Counted from the stretch's first letter, positions 1-12,578 are shown. The stretch is 64,000 bases of DNA from Synchiropus splendidus (GCF_027744825.2 NC_071340.1:10614001-10678000); one strand, 5' to 3'. Notes: generated from the sequence alone by a model not told the origin. A program made the numbers and translations.

Positions 1-20
1 AAGCCCTGCGTTGTACTCAC

Positions 21-86
21 TTGATGGTCGGACGAAAACTTTGAGCTTCAGGCACGTTTTCTTCCCGTTCTCTGCAACGGTGGAGG
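21..86 (-). CDS. efna5: efna5 exon 3 (ephrin-A5, end of receptor-binding domain)
   Basis: Internal coding exon of 66 bp read on the minus strand. The acceptor (gtctttcag before base 86) and the donor (gtgagt, bases 20 to 15) are both good. After the split serine codon shared with exon 2 it reads S-T-V-A-E-N-G-K-K-T-C-L-K-L-K-V-F-V-R-P-S. This aligns without gaps to the ephrin-A5 segment ending CLKLKVFVRPTN. It supplies the last beta strand of the extracellular ephrin domain and the fourth conserved cysteine, which in human ephrin-A5 pairs with the exon 2 cysteine of the CDHT motif (numbering from memory: 90-151). The exon ends in phase 1 (a lone A), as expected if the next codon is Asn. The stretch T-V-A-E-N-G-K-K-T differs from the mammalian protein, and this loop varies within the family. 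The following exons, including the GPI-anchor signal, lie beyond base 1. Identification is firm; whether this is the a or b fish paralogue cannot be decided here. Confidence 0.93.
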
Positions 87-604
87 CTGAAAGACATGCA
101 ACAGATTAAGTCAAAGAGGGCTTTCATATTAGACTTAATTCTAAATCACACGCACAAGACACAGCACATGCATAATGAATATAGTCTGCCTTCTCTCTGA
201 CTCGACACACACACACACATTCACAAAAAAAAAAAAAAAAAGAGTCAATGTTATTACTTGAATGGATTTGTCGGGTTAGTCACGGTCCGCGTGGAATTAT
301 AGCCTGGAATTATTTACAGATCGTGGAAATCCCTCAAGTACTCTACTCACATTTAATGGTTTAAAGTTTGACTCGACAACAGGAAGCAGCTTAATCCCAA
401 TAATTTAAGACAGACATGTGCAGGTCTGACACAGATGAGCAAAAAAAGGGTTCAAATGAGTTGAAGCCATTTTGAAATACTTCATGTATCGGTAGCTAAA
501 TGAGATATTACGTGGTCACGGTGCGGATTTAGAGGTTTTGCAGTAAGTTAAATCCATTTCTGGTTTTACATCTGCCGCAGACACACAGTTGTTCTCTGCC
601 AATG

Positions 605-745
605 ATCCGTCTTTAACTGCTTATCGCTCGCTGGGGTAACAGTTGCATCAGGGAGGGCCAGACTTCCTTCCGACTACACAGGTCCCACGAGGAGTCCCTC
701 GAGTGCAGATGCAATCTTGGCCCGAGGCGCCTTGAGTCTAAAGCA
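605..745 (+). mobile_element. Diverged LINE-derived fish repeat fragment
   Basis: The stretch from 'aactgcttatcgctcgctgg' through 'gcatcagggagggccagact' and 'cccgaggcgccttgag' follows, with many changes, a dispersed repeat common in teleost genomes (gcttatcc...gcagggaggcccagacttcc...cccgaggcgtt), which I believe is the 3' part of a non-LTR retrotransposon. It is old and short and encodes nothing. The clade (RTE/Rex-like or L2-like) is from memory and unsure. Confidence 0.5.
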
Positions 746-960
746 AGTTCTCCGAAAAGCCACCAGGTAGAAAGCAGTGATGCTTGTTCTGGTGCTACGG
801 CGGATCAGAAAGACTCCACAGAACCAATTATTTTATGTCTGACTTCAGTGCATGGCACATTGAAGAGTCGCTCATATGAAAAACAAGTTTAATCCATCAT
901 GCAGTTTTTTTTTTTTTGCCTTCTAGAATGGCCTATTCCGAGAGAACAAACCGGGAATGA

Positions 961-1076
961 GTGGAGCATGAGACACGATCTTCACACATGGATGGCAACC
1001 TCAGAGTCCGGAATCTAAACCCCATTGAGAATCTTCAGGATGTGCTGGAGGAGGCTTTGCGCAGTGGTCAGACAAG
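961..1076 (+). mobile_element. Tc1-like transposase remnant (end of DDE domain)
   Basis: Read on the plus strand, this stretch has the layout of the end of a Tc1/mariner transposase gene: 'ttcacacatggatggcaacc', then 'aaccccattgagaatctt' (N-P-I-E-N-L, holding the third catalytic acidic residue), then 'gatgtgctggaggaggcttt' (D-V-L-E-E-A-L). A one-base shift before 'aacccc' breaks the frame and the expected Trp after E-N-L is Gln. No terminal repeat is seen. It is a dead fragment of the same family as the better-preserved copy at 8725-9103, but in the opposite orientation. Confidence 0.7.
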
Positions 1077-4000
1077 ACAGACGAGAAGCCGCCATGGCTT
1101 TTTTGTCACATGCTAGAAATATAAATTATATTGCATGAATCATTCATATAGAAGTGAAGCCTTTATATCAACTTATACTGCCTTTCACTTGACAGTGAAG
1201 AAGTGCGGAAAATACAACCCATTTTAGGCTTGTTTTAAAAAGAGGTTTGGGATCGCCCCTTTAATAAGAAATCCTTGTTCGGGATGTTGCTGATGCTGTT
1301 TTTTATTTATTTATTTTTTTACTCAAACTGATTCCACTAAGTGTGTCAGTGAAAAACCGCACATTCAGGGCTTGCTAGGAGCAAGTAAACAGCAACCCAG
1401 TGTAGTTCCATTTAGAGGACTGTCCAATAATATATTCCAGTTGATAATCCTCAGGTACAAGAGAGATATTCTTAGCTCCTCAAAGCAGTTCGAAAGGTCC
1501 CTCTGATGCCTGAAATACAGGTGTCCTCGCCAGCTAACCTAGGGTGTACTTTGTAGACTAATGGTGTAAGTGTGCGCATGTGTGTCCGTCTGACCACTAA
1601 TGGTGTTTTGCGGCGAGGCACCAGGTGTTTTCTCCTGTAGACCCCGAACAGGGTCAAGCACACGTCAGTAGGGGCCAGCGAGTGCTCACTGCAGCCATCC
1701 ATCAAAGCAAAGCAGTTTGAAATTCTGTTTGTCGACTTTTGTCAGCAGCTCATGCTAGGTGATTAAACGTTGATAGCGCTATTTTTCCTCACTTGTACGA
1801 CATTAATGTCCTTCCCTGTAAACATAGTTTTCATTCCGGGGTCGAGCCACGGCTCCAGAAAGCCCATTTCGTTGGTTAAAGCTGTCTTCTGGGCATCGTT
1901 TTATGTGCTCACTGGATCATTCCACAGCTGATGCAATGAAGCTGAGCCTTTCCAAAGGCGACCATTTGGGATCTGTCAACTCCTCTCTAGTGAACCTTAA
2001 GCAAACCCCTCCTTCCTCTTCCCCTCTCCCAGCTGTGTCACCCTCTCTTCTCATCTGTCACCGAGGCCGTATGCACTCATCAAAGGCTCATACAATGAAT
2101 GCGGCACTTATACATAGAATTTTCTTTAATTCCATCTGCTGTGTTTCTCGTCCTCCTAAACCCAGCCTGTGAAAAAGGACCGCCATTGAGGTTATCACGC
2201 ACCTCTAGAAAAAGGAAAGGATAAGTAGCAATCCATTAAATCCAGCACGCTCTCTTGTGCTGATTTAACCTGAGATTCCCACAAATGAATACACTTTCAT
2301 TTTTCTCAACAGCTCATCAAATTCTCGCCCTCGGTCTCTCTCAGCTGTGCAGCCAGGGTTTCAGCTCTTGTTGTAGCTTCACCATGAATGTGATCTGGAT
2401 AATAGAGGACGGCACAATAGGCGCTTCTGCACCGCTTAGCTATAAAAATGTTCAATCTGAGATATCGCAGCGCATGTGACCTGCCCCCCATGACTCCATT
2501 CATATTTGCACATAGATGACGGTTTCATGTATATCGGGAGAGTTTTATGTTCATGTACAGTGCATTTTTATGATCTCCATGTGGAGACATTGTGCTTGTA
2601 TTATGTTGCGTTCGATTCCCGATTTACTTCTTTTGCCCGTTGTCATTCATTTAGAATAGCAAGGTTCTGCCCAGCGCTTCAGGGACATACGGAACCCCCA
2701 TATTGGGACATCACTCCCAATGCACTGCTGTCAGACATACGCCTCCTTTGGGAAATAATCTTAAGGAGAACCTTGAATTGAATTCTGAAATCAGGGGAAA
2801 CACTTGCCCCTTCATTTACGGAGAATAATGAATTGAAATGACAAGGCTTGAGCGCCCACTGCCTACACACAAAACAAATAAACTCACTCTCAAAAAAAAA
2901 AAAAAAAATCAAAATGGGACATCTGGAGTCGTGCTATGACGACAGTTAATACAAGTGACGACACGCGAAAAATACTTTGAATGGCGTTTGAATGGATACC
3001 TAGTGTCCTTGAAGTAACAACTGCAAATTCAGCTGGGGACAAATAGCACTTGCTATATATTGTAGCTGAAAAATACTGTTCTACGGCTCACTGCTGAAAC
3101 ACTATGCCCACACGCTCGACACTACCGGTGACAAATTCATCAGTGGTTAGACGCTATTGCTGTACCTGTTGCACTTTTTATAAATGTATTTTCACTGTCC
3201 ACTCTTTGAATATACACATGCAAGTCCACACACACCACCTCCAGATGTCTCCTCTTCATCACCGTGGTGGGCAGAGTTGAGTCACAGCCATCGACACAGG
3301 CCACTTAGCAAGAGCAGCTGATCATGAGAGAAGTATGGTCCCGATGAAAATGCCAAGGAGCAGGAGGGACTTTATGTCATGATGACAGTGAATAGAGCTG
3401 CGCTAATGTCTCCGCTCACTGGCGTGTTAGAAACATTATGCCGTTGCTTCTATATCACAAGTTGCCTCATATGGATTGTTAAGAGGCAGTTGATACAGTT
3501 TGATCAGAAGCTAGAAGAAACTATCAACCTGGGAACACATACACACGGTTTTAAGCAGTTTTAAAGTTTTAAGATACTGTGGCTTCTCATCGCAGGGGGT
3601 TGAAAGGTCAAGATCAGAAATGAGTACAGAAAAGAGACGTTGAGAGACAAAGTTGAGGTGGGCAGATGGGTGGGAGGCATGGAGAGAAGCGATAGGTGGT
3701 TGAGCCAAGAGAGCTGGAGATGAAAGGAGAAGGCAAACATGTGCAGTGGCAAAGGACGTGAAGAAGATGAAGGTGAAGATGAAGGAGACTGACTGGATTT
3801 GCGGTGGCACCCGCTGACGCTGTATTAGCGTTAAACTAAAGCGTTAACACACACTGGGTTTTTCGTGATGCAGCCGAAGATATTTTTGCAGGTGTAAGTG
3901 TTTAAAGGTTTTGAATCGACTACATGAAGTCAGCGGGTGCCGGCACATTTTTCCCTCCACTAATGTGGGAAAAGAAGAAGGATCGTGCTTCACTGAGGCG

Positions 4001-4321
4001 AACACTTGATTTCATTAAACTGCCGAAGACCGAGATCTGCCGCTGTACATTCTTGCCTACAAAGGAGAGATTAAGTTCTGGATCCCCATCCCCTTCTTGG
4101 TTAAAGCACCTAATACTGGGCGTTTGATGAGGAGTCCTGGCCCAAACTGTCCATGCCAGCGAGGCTGTGTATTTTGGATTAATGCGTGCAGAGAGCCGGC
4201 TTATTGTTCTTGCAGGCGGCAACATCAACACCTGCTATTCTGGTTCCCATCAGGCCCACGACTGGACCATCAATCCATCCAGTCTGAGCATGTGGCTGCT
4301 TTGAAAAGATGTGCCAGGGAT

Positions 4322-4346
4322 GGGCCGGGGTTGGGGTTGGGGGGGT
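4322..4346 (+). other. G-quadruplex motif
   Basis: Four G runs with two-base loops: GGG-CC-GGGG-TT-GGGG-TT-GGGGGGG. This fits the usual G3+N1-7 pattern with very short loops, and the repeat TTGGGG resembles a telomere-type unit. The efna5 transcript is copied from this strand, so the G-rich strand is the template and the nascent RNA is C-rich here. Confidence 0.6.
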
Positions 4347-4960
4347 GTAAGGTCAGGTTACATCTCCAGGCCTTGTCCCCCAGCTGGTAATGGCAAGTCC
4401 CCTGTAGTACGCTGCATTATGCATCAGCATTAAGGCAAATGGAACCAAGCAGAATCCAATTACGGCAGAACAAACAGGTGGGCTCAACGCGGCTTTGCTG
4501 CACTATTGTTTCAATCACAGCCCAAGCCAAGGTTTACTGCAACTGTAATGTTATCTGGAAAACACATTTCCTTTTGCCTTTCAAGCACCAGCTCAACATT
4601 TTGATTTGGCACAAAGGGAGATGACGCCGACCGCTTCTGGGACCGCAAGTTCAGCGGGATAGTTAAACAGATAATGTCTGTATACATCAAATTTGTTGTT
4701 ACTGACTTACAATTAGTAAGAGGCTCTGTTTGTTTATTAAAGTCAATATGTTACTTAAAAGCAGTGGAGGAAACAGACAAAGAAACTCGACTACACACTT
4801 CACACTGCTGCAAAAAAAAATCAGGATAAAAGAGTCCCACACTACTTCATGAGTTGGCTTCAAAATTACAAATTCAAAACCTGACTTATTTTGGTCAGCA
4901 TTCACAGGAGACAAATCAAAATGAAAGAGATTTAATTCATTCATAAAATATATCATTCAA

Positions 4961-5078
<118 letters not shown>

Positions 5079-5080
5079 AT

Positions 5081-5430
5081 TTGAAAAAAATGTGTCTGAA
5101 TGTTCTTTTTAGCGTCTTCTTATTATTGTTATTATTATTATTATTAATGTGGTTTAATTGCATACAGTTAATAATGCAAATAGTGATTTTCTGGCAAAGT
5201 CATCGGGAAACAAAAATCATTAGAAAGAAAAATTGGGAAAAAAGAGTTTTGATATTTTTATTCAAAATATTGCATAATAATATCATCTCATATCCTAATT
5301 AAATGCACTATATTTTAAGATGGAGAAAAAAATCACTGAATGAGAAAGCTAATAAAAAAATGAATACAATAAATAAATAATATAGAAAAATACTTATACT
5401 ATCAAATAAGATTAAACAATCTATCTCTAA
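5081..5430. repeat. Duplicated intron block, copy A
   Basis: About 350 bp starting 'ttgaaaaaaatgtgtctgaa' and ending 'caatctatctctaa'. It is repeated in the same orientation at 5589-5952 with few substitutions. It contains an ATT triplet run and no recognisable coding or transposon feature. Each copy is preceded by an (AT)n array, so the repeated unit seems to be AT array plus block. Confidence 0.92.
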
Positions 5431-5451
5431 GATTTAAGATTAGAAAATGGT

Positions 5452-5503
5452 TTATTATTATTATAATAATAATAATAATGATAATAATAATAATAACAAT
5501 AAA
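5452..5503. repeat. ATT/AAT triplet arrays, hairpin-forming
   Basis: A 'ttattattatta' run is directly followed by 'taataataataataat' and further 'gataataataataataa' units, so the two halves are complementary and can fold on themselves. It lies in the spacer between the two duplicated blocks. Confidence 0.85.
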
Positions 5504-5548
5504 AGGCCACTCTATGCCCAGGTCTGAACTAAAGAGATACATCCTCTG

Positions 5549-5549
<1 letters not shown>

Positions 5550-5588
<39 letters not shown>
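5550..5588. repeat. (AT)n microsatellite, about 19 units
   Basis: Short AT array immediately before copy B of the duplicated block. It is the counterpart of the longer array before copy A. Confidence 0.95.
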
Positions 5589-5591
<3 letters not shown>

Positions 5592-5952
5592 AAAAAAATG
5601 TGTCTGAATGTTCTTTTTAGTGTCTTCTTATTATTGTTATTATTATTATTATTATTAATGTGTTTTAATTGCATACAGTTAATAATGCAAATAGTGATTT
5701 TCTGGCAAAGTCATCGGGAAACAAAAATCATTAGAAAGAAAAATTGGGAAAAAGGAGTCCTAAAGTTGTTTTTGATATTTTTATTCAAAATATTGCATAA
5801 TAATATCATCTCATATCCTAATTAAATGCACTATATTTTAAGATGGAGAAAAAAATCACTGAGTGAGAAAGCTAATAAAAAATGAATACAATAAATAAAT
5901 AATATAGAAAAATACTTATACTATTAAATAAGATTAAACAATCTATCTCTAA
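5589..5952. repeat. Duplicated intron block, copy B
   Basis: About 364 bp, nearly identical to 5081-5430. The main difference is an extra stretch near 5758-5770 ('cctaaagttgtt', absent from copy A) and a longer ATT run. Followed directly by another long AT array. Near-identity points to a fairly recent duplication or to homogenisation by slippage or gene conversion. Confidence 0.92.
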
Positions 5953-6078
<126 letters not shown>

Positions 6079-6930
6079 TGTAACTGTCCCAGCTATTCTG
6101 ACAGAGCAGGGCCAGTATGAACTGAGGTTCCTGTAACCTCAGGGGAAAAACCAGCGCTACTGCCATCCAATTTGACTCAGTCATGTGGCAAACACAGGGC
6201 AAACAGAGTCATATTTACGGAATGGCAAAGTCCTGGAGTCTGAGTTTACTTAAATCTGTGCCCAGGGCGACCAAAAGTATGAATATGCTTCACAAATTGT
6301 TATTTCAATACCTTTTATGCCTTACGCGTCACACATTTTCATCTGGCTAATTAGACAGCTCGCAGGCAGACGACTTTTCTTTTGCTGCGTGCTTGGAATT
6401 CACTGCTGGCATTCATTAGCGCTTGTCCTTCCGTCCCAAGGTGTGGAAACAGTACAGTAAAAATAAGGACAAACTCTCCACATACCGAGGATTTAGGAAG
6501 CTTCAGTGGGATTCCGTCAGGGACAGACAGATCATCCAGACACTTCAGTGTCCTTTAACCTTCTTCTTGACAATGTATTGATTCATTTTTTTTAACATGA
6601 ATCACTTTGATGTTCACAACCTACCGGTCATGAACAAAAGTTCCCTCGTATGAGTGGCTGGAAAATGTGAAGCCCTTTCCTCGGACATTGATTGGAAAGT
6701 TCCTTTGTCTGCAAGGCACTCGATTTTTGCTGATGTTGTGTTTCCTCCAATAACAAGGCAGATGAGGAGGTTTTGAGGGTTGTGACGTTACCTAACGCCG
6801 TCCTTGGGAGGTCAAGCTCTTACTACTAACAACTCTTGTCGAACAAACCACTGTTGCAAAATGGTGGCTACGCTTTTGTGTGACCAACACAAATAACTTT
6901 AAATTAAATATTGAATCATTCAAAAACAAC

Positions 6931-6948
6931 TGTGTGTGTGTGTGTGTG
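6931..6948. repeat. (GT)9 microsatellite
   Basis: Perfect 18-bp TG run in otherwise ordinary intron sequence. Confidence 0.95.
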
Positions 6949-7003
6949 AAGAACTTGACGGTAGCATGTGCGAAATGTCACAGACTGTTTGATAGCTAAC
7001 GTA

Positions 7004-7196
7004 CATCAGGCTTTTAGCTAGAAGGGCGTCTGGGTGTCTAGACATCCAATTCTTGGCCGTATCTTAGCCACCAGATTACGCTGGTATGGTGGTGGCACGT
7101 GGCGGCATCTAGCGGTCAAACTACGGTCGAGACACTGGCGTCCATTTTTTAATGTTTTGCAGACGCCCAGACGCCCTCCTAGCTAAAAGCCTGATG
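7004..7196. mobile_element. MITE-like element with 36-bp terminal inverted repeats
   Basis: The left end 'catcaggcttttagctagaa...ggcgtctgggtgtct' (7004-7039) is the reverse complement of the right end 'agacgcccagacgccctcct...aaagcctgatg' (7161-7196) with only a few mismatches. The 121-bp interior is unrelated to any coding sequence. Size, long inverted repeats and lack of a coding region fit a non-autonomous DNA transposon. The target duplication is not clear: the flanks 'gctaacgt' and 'catcacgt' agree at 5 of 8 positions if the element starts one base earlier. Superfamily unknown. Confidence 0.8.
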
Positions 7197-8710
7197 CATC
7201 ACGTCCCCATCACTAACTTTCCTTCCCATTTTTACGATGCCGCATGAGACTGAACCTGATCCCGGCTAAAAAGGAGGGCCACCACAGACTGCCCACCACA
7301 GACAAAATTCAGCTTAGCCGCGAAGCCAGTGTTGCGTCAAACTTGACTCAAACAAGAAACCTTCTTGCTGTTATAGGCTGAGGCACGGTCCCTTCAGTTG
7401 TCATTCAAAGTGACTTACAATGGTTCTGCTGACTTATTCGACTTGAACTTCAGCACAGATGAGGTTCTCTCCAGCACTGGCATGACTGATCTTTAAACGT
7501 CCTTCTAAGTGTCCTTTCACTGACACCAGAAACTCAGTGGCTTCCTCTCAAAGACAGCAGGTCAACATTGTGTATCCGCAAGTGTGTGTTTCGCCAAGAA
7601 GATGGAAAGGAATATCAGCCGGAGAGGCTCATTAACCAGCTGCTACTTCAGTGAGCACACAATGGGAGGGAATGAGGGAGATGGAGCAACTGGGATTCAG
7701 ACAGAAGTGGGAACATAAACTACCCCCCCAACCCCTTTGATAGCTGGACATCTTTCACTGGAGTGAAGCAAACTCCTTCCATGCGCCACATTCCCGGAGG
7801 TGGCGAGGTCAACAGCGCTGAGGCAAGTGAGAAGAGAAGACACAGCCAGAGCGATGGTGAGGGACGGAGGCGGGAATCAATAATGGTTCATTCACAACGC
7901 GGTAGCTTCCTCCAACTATCGGCCGTCAGTATCATCGAGTGATGACATTATTTCCCCACATTATTATGCCAGTACATCAAGCACCAAATTCTGTGGAAAC
8001 ATCACATAATGATGCTCCAGCAAATTACCATGTGAGTGATTGAAAGTATGGGAACTTGGGTTTCTTCAAGTGATTCATCTCTTGATTTATGAGCAGTACA
8101 CGGAACTTTTTTTTTTTTTTTTTAAGGAGCCACGGAATAATAAATCTCTGAGGATAATAAAGTTTCATTACATGTGACACAGAATTACATAATGGATATA
8201 TTTGGACATCTGGGCTTCTGCTCACTCTCTGTCAAGCATGACAATGAGCCTGTGACCAAACAAATTTGGAGCTTTAAGATATGTGGGAAGGGAAAAGGAG
8301 CTCCATCAATTCAACCACAGATTAATAACACAATCTAGAGTCTGATGTAAACCACACCTCATATTTATCTAGGGAGAAGCTCCAGTCAATGAGTGGCAAA
8401 ATGCATGTGGAGGCTTGTAAATGAAGGTTTGAGGGCGTCGTGCAGGCCAGAGACTGCTAAAGAAAAACACTCTTCCAGGAAAATAGGGATGACGTCCTAA
8501 AATTTCCAACAGTTCTACAGACACCGAATGCTCCATTTAACCAACTGATCTAAATGTGGATGTCCAACAATTGTTTTGGCCGCTTGTACGTGACCACAGC
8601 TGATCCTAGCTAGATAGGGTGTGACAAGCCTCGGCTGGTCCTCTCTGCACTGCAAGCCAGAGTCACACACTTATCAAGACTCTGTCTCACCCCATCTCGA
8701 AGGTCATCAT

Positions 8711-9004
8711 TCAAGCCAGAAATCTCACCAAGATCTCACATTGATGATGGTAGAGTCTGACCGCTGTCAAAGCCTTCTCCAGCACCTCCCATAGATTCTC
8801 AATGGGGTTAAGATCTGGACTCAGTGGTGGCCAATCCACGTGTGAAAATGATGTCTCACGCTCCCTGAACCAGTCTTTCACAGTTTGAGCCCGATGAATC
8901 CTGGCATTGACATCTTGGAATATGCCCGTGCCATCAGGGAAGAAAAAATCCATTGATGGAATAACCTGGTCATTCAGTATATTCAGGTGGTCAGCTGACC
9001 TCAT
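8711..9004 (-). pseudogene. Tc1 transposase pseudogene fragment
   Basis: Ninety-seven open codons within the deleted Tc1 element. The block up to [14 protein letters not shown] is transposase-like; the last residues run past the point where homology ends. It is about a quarter to a third of a normal Tc1 transposase (about 340 residues), lacks the helix-turn-helix DNA-binding half and has an altered catalytic Asp. It may look like a gene to an ORF finder but is a relic. Confidence 0.8.
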
Positions 9005-9103
9005 TCTTTGAGCACATCATGTTGCTGAACCTAGACCTGACCAACTGCAGCAACCCCAGATCCAGGATCCAGGTGGCAACTTTTTTTTTTTGGCCAGGCA
9101 GTG
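8725..9103 (-). mobile_element. Internally deleted Tc1-like transposon with transposase fragment
   Basis: On the minus strand the element starts after TA with 'cactgcctggcc', a run of A, and 'gttgccacctggat', the terminal repeat of a Tc1 family common in fish. It then jumps into the transposase gene. The open frame on bases 9004-8711 reads [11 protein letters not shown] and [20 protein letters not shown], the end of the DDE (DD34E) domain. The third catalytic Glu (PIENLW) is present. The second catalytic Asp seems replaced by Val (FQDVNARIH where the family has DDNA, from memory). The N-terminal half, including the paired-like DNA-binding region and the first Asp, is deleted, and homology stops near 8725 without a 3' terminal repeat. 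It is a dead copy, and cannot encode active transposase. Confidence 0.85.
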
Positions 9104-11466
9104 TATACCAAAAACACTGAGTGAAACAAATGGCTACATGAGGTAGCATGTATCACTACTAATCCCAAACTCATAACAGCCAGGCAGCTTTGAACACCAC
9201 CCCTGCCATCCTGATCCTGATACCAACTGTTGACCCATGAAAGGGGATGGTCATAGAATCTTGAAGCAACTAGGCGGCCCTTATAGAAGGGTCCAACCAG
9301 TTGGCGCAGGAGGAGCCTAGTAGCCCACATGAATGGGTAACATACTGTGTACTCTGTAAGCCACCCATTAAATGGGATGCCTGCATCCGTGCAGGGCGAG
9401 ACATCACACAGGATCAAAAGAAGAAGAGAAATCGCAACTAGCGGTGGGTGCCATGCTGGAGGTCTTGGATGTTTTTCAAAGCAAAAATCCTACAACGATA
9501 AAAATGAAAAGTCATGAACTCTGCTTGGACCAGTTGAGGATGGGGATGGATGGGAGGGAGATTTACACCACAGGATTAAAAGCTAGGACTTTGCTTCCTT
9601 GATTTTCAGTTGGCTTGCAACTTTATAGGCTACATTCTGATCCATGAGCTCATAAATATTGCCTTAACCTACCTTTAACAAATACAGTAGTCAGCCCAGA
9701 CTGTTTTTGCAGCCCATTATTGGGACCTTGTACCATACCACAGGATAATGTTATGACAGACAGGACGCTCAGACACTTGCCATCCATTCCCAGGAAGGGG
9801 CAAAGTCTGTGGGTGTCTACTCCATTGGAACGACTTGCTTCTGTTAGCTGGTATCTTTGAATGTGAGCAAACCTAATGGTGTATCCTTCCCCTCATTGTG
9901 CTCTCTCCTTACAAGGCTGAACACTAAAAACGGCATGTTAGTTTTCAAAATTTAAAATTGAACAGAGAGATAGCAGCACAACCTTGAGTGTTTTATTTAG
10001 GAATTGTGTTTATCTTATGGTTAAAAATATCAAAACATTTGACAACAGAGGTATTAAATCAGCCCTAAGACCTCAAATGGGCCTGATGCCAGACATTGAA
10101 CACACCTGAATTCTAATGTGAAGCTCATAAGCGCCTGTCAGCTAGCTTGGTAACTCAAATTTGGAAGTTGCTAACTTTTTAAATCAATGCATCACATCAG
10201 GAGACAGTGGTTCCTTTGCTCCACATAGTATAATAATAATATTCTAGATGTTGATGTATTATACCAACAACACCAATGACACCCCACGAAAATTCTGAAA
10301 AAAAAATTTCAAAGGAGAATGAAAATGTCGAGCCTCTGTTATTAGGAAGGATAAACGGATAGATGGAAGCAACTTTTATTTATGAATTTCCTCAAAGTTT
10401 TGATATGTATTGTCTTCGACAGCGACACAACATGAGCCCGTTTGTTAGCCAAATGTTTGCAGCAAGAGCAGAGGGAAAAAGCAATGACACAGACGAGGGA
10501 GGGGGCGGAATGTCTATCATCTGTCTGTATTATAATAATGAATTCAAGACAGCGTGAGTCCGGGTGGCTATTCCTGGACCTGAGTTTATTCGTCTCCATG
10601 CATGAAGTAAATGAGGGCATGTGTGTTTTCAATCACATTACTCCACTGGTGTCGGATCACTCCTGCATACTGATGACAGGGTGGATTTTTTTTTTTTTTT
10701 ATGTGAATGGATGAAAAGACTGAGTTATGAGGGTGTCCGTACGCAGGTCTCCTTCATCACCAGAACAGCACTAGCATTTAATCATTATTAGCACGCCTCC
10801 CTCAGCGCCGACAAAACACCACCGCCTCTTGCCTCTATTTCATTTTTCTATTAATGCCATTTTTCCTGCTGTTGCTTTACTGTAGAACTGCTTCAGTGTG
10901 CATCACTGGATTTATGGCCAATCTCCTGCTTTGTGTGTTGGTAAACCAGTCAGGACCTATTTGGAGAGCTTTTTCACTCGGATTTCTTAGTTTGGTTTTG
11001 CAACATGACTTGATAATTAAAGCTTCAAAAAAATGCTTCCCTATTTCTACGGTTGAAAAACTAGGTAAATAACTCTTTCACATTTGTATAGTTCACCAAA
11101 ACAACTCGAGCAACAACAGTGAAACAGATTTCTGAGAGACGCAATAAAGCAAACAAGTCCAACCAAGTCCAGAACCCCACCTACTCGGTCGCACTGTGGT
11201 GATTTTCCTATTGCCCTCGCATCGCCCAGCTTAGAAGAAACACACACCTGATCAGTTATTTCATGCATTGTGCTGCCACCAGTATGAGATTGCTGGCCTT
11301 TTCAGATTCTAGGCGCCAGATTGTGGGGTCTGCAAACATCTGAAAAATGTATTTCCTAATTCAGCCGAGAAGTGTGGTTTAGACAGTGGCTCTGACACAG
11401 AAAACGGAGTTAGAAGAGTCAGCGTTGAAGGGCTTCATTGGGAGAGACGAGATGGGAAACAAGCAA

Positions 11467-11762
11467 AAGTAATATCCGACTTACGACCTGCTCGACTTAC
11501 GTCCACCAGTACTTACCATCACAGTCAGCAAATGCTTTTTTTTTATTCAATGTATGGCACCGCAGCACGTAACAGCCCAGCATCGCGTTCGACAGTTACG
11601 GCAACACAGTATCCCAGCATCTCACTCTCACACAGCCATCTACCACCACAGTAGTAGCTATAATCCTCACGTCTGCTATTTTGAATGGCATTAGACTTAT
11701 GTCCAATCTGACTGACGACTGGTTGGTAGGAACCAATCCCGGTCGTAAGTCGGATGTTACTT
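11467..11762. mobile_element. MITE-like element, copy 1 (296 bp)
   Basis: Ends are inverted repeats of about 22 bp: left 'gtaatatccgacttacgacc' and right 'ggtcgtaagtcggatgttac'. The left end is followed by a second partial motif 'tgctcgacttacg'. The interior has no coding potential and includes 'agtatcccagcatctcactc' and 'cagtagtagctata', which also occur in copy 2 at 12579-12765. Two copies with the same ends and shared interior in 1.3 kb support a real repeat family. Superfamily not recognised; a flanking TA duplication is possible but the boundary is ambiguous. Confidence 0.87.
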
Positions 11763-12578
11763 GTATATCAAAGGTTCAGTGCATGTGGAGACAGAGATTG
11801 GGAGGCCAGAATATGAGGACACGCCGTAGACAGTATGCTACTTTACATTTTCATTTCTGATAAAGGAAAATCACAAGGATTTTTTTGGTTCACGCTGGAC
11901 TGAAAAAATGTGAATTTTCTAAGGCCAGACAAAGACAAGATCTGAGCAAGGAGTACTATCAGTCCCTGAACCTCCAGACCCAGGGGGGAAGTGGTTGTCC
12001 CCAGATGATGCACATACACTCACGGAAGGTAACTAATTCCAACCCCCGCCTCGAGGATCGGTGGCAAGTGACCTCTGCCTCGGGGCACATTGACATTTCT
12101 GTCGAGTGCAGGTGAGCGGTATAGCCCGCATCAGTGGCTAATGATGCATACAATTTTCTCTCTTAGCTTCACCACACTGCACACACGCTCATATCTACTG
12201 TAGGCAAATGGGCTACAAGGTCAAAGACTGACTTCATGCGGCAGATCTCATATCCCTCTCACATGCATGTACATGTGGTTTCAGGTTGAAGGCACATAAC
12301 AGCTGAATTTTGAAAATATAATCAGTCACTAATAATGGTTCGAGTTAACTGAAATTTATAGTTAACAAAAACACTGAAGCAGCTTCAGCTGGTTGTGTCA
12401 GCTGGATGAATAGAGGCCCATTAAACATAATAAATATCAGTCCAGTCGTGCTTTGTACTGAAGTCTAGACCAGGATAATAAAATACACAACATATTAGAA
12501 GAAGAGTCAAAAATATAAATGACTTTAGAGCTAAATTTCACAGTTTAATGTTATTTTTTCCCACCTTCAAACACATAG

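Noticed and set aside
2609..2620. 'gttcgattccc' resembling a tRNA B box.
   Set aside because: No matching A box, acceptor stem or cloverleaf around it.
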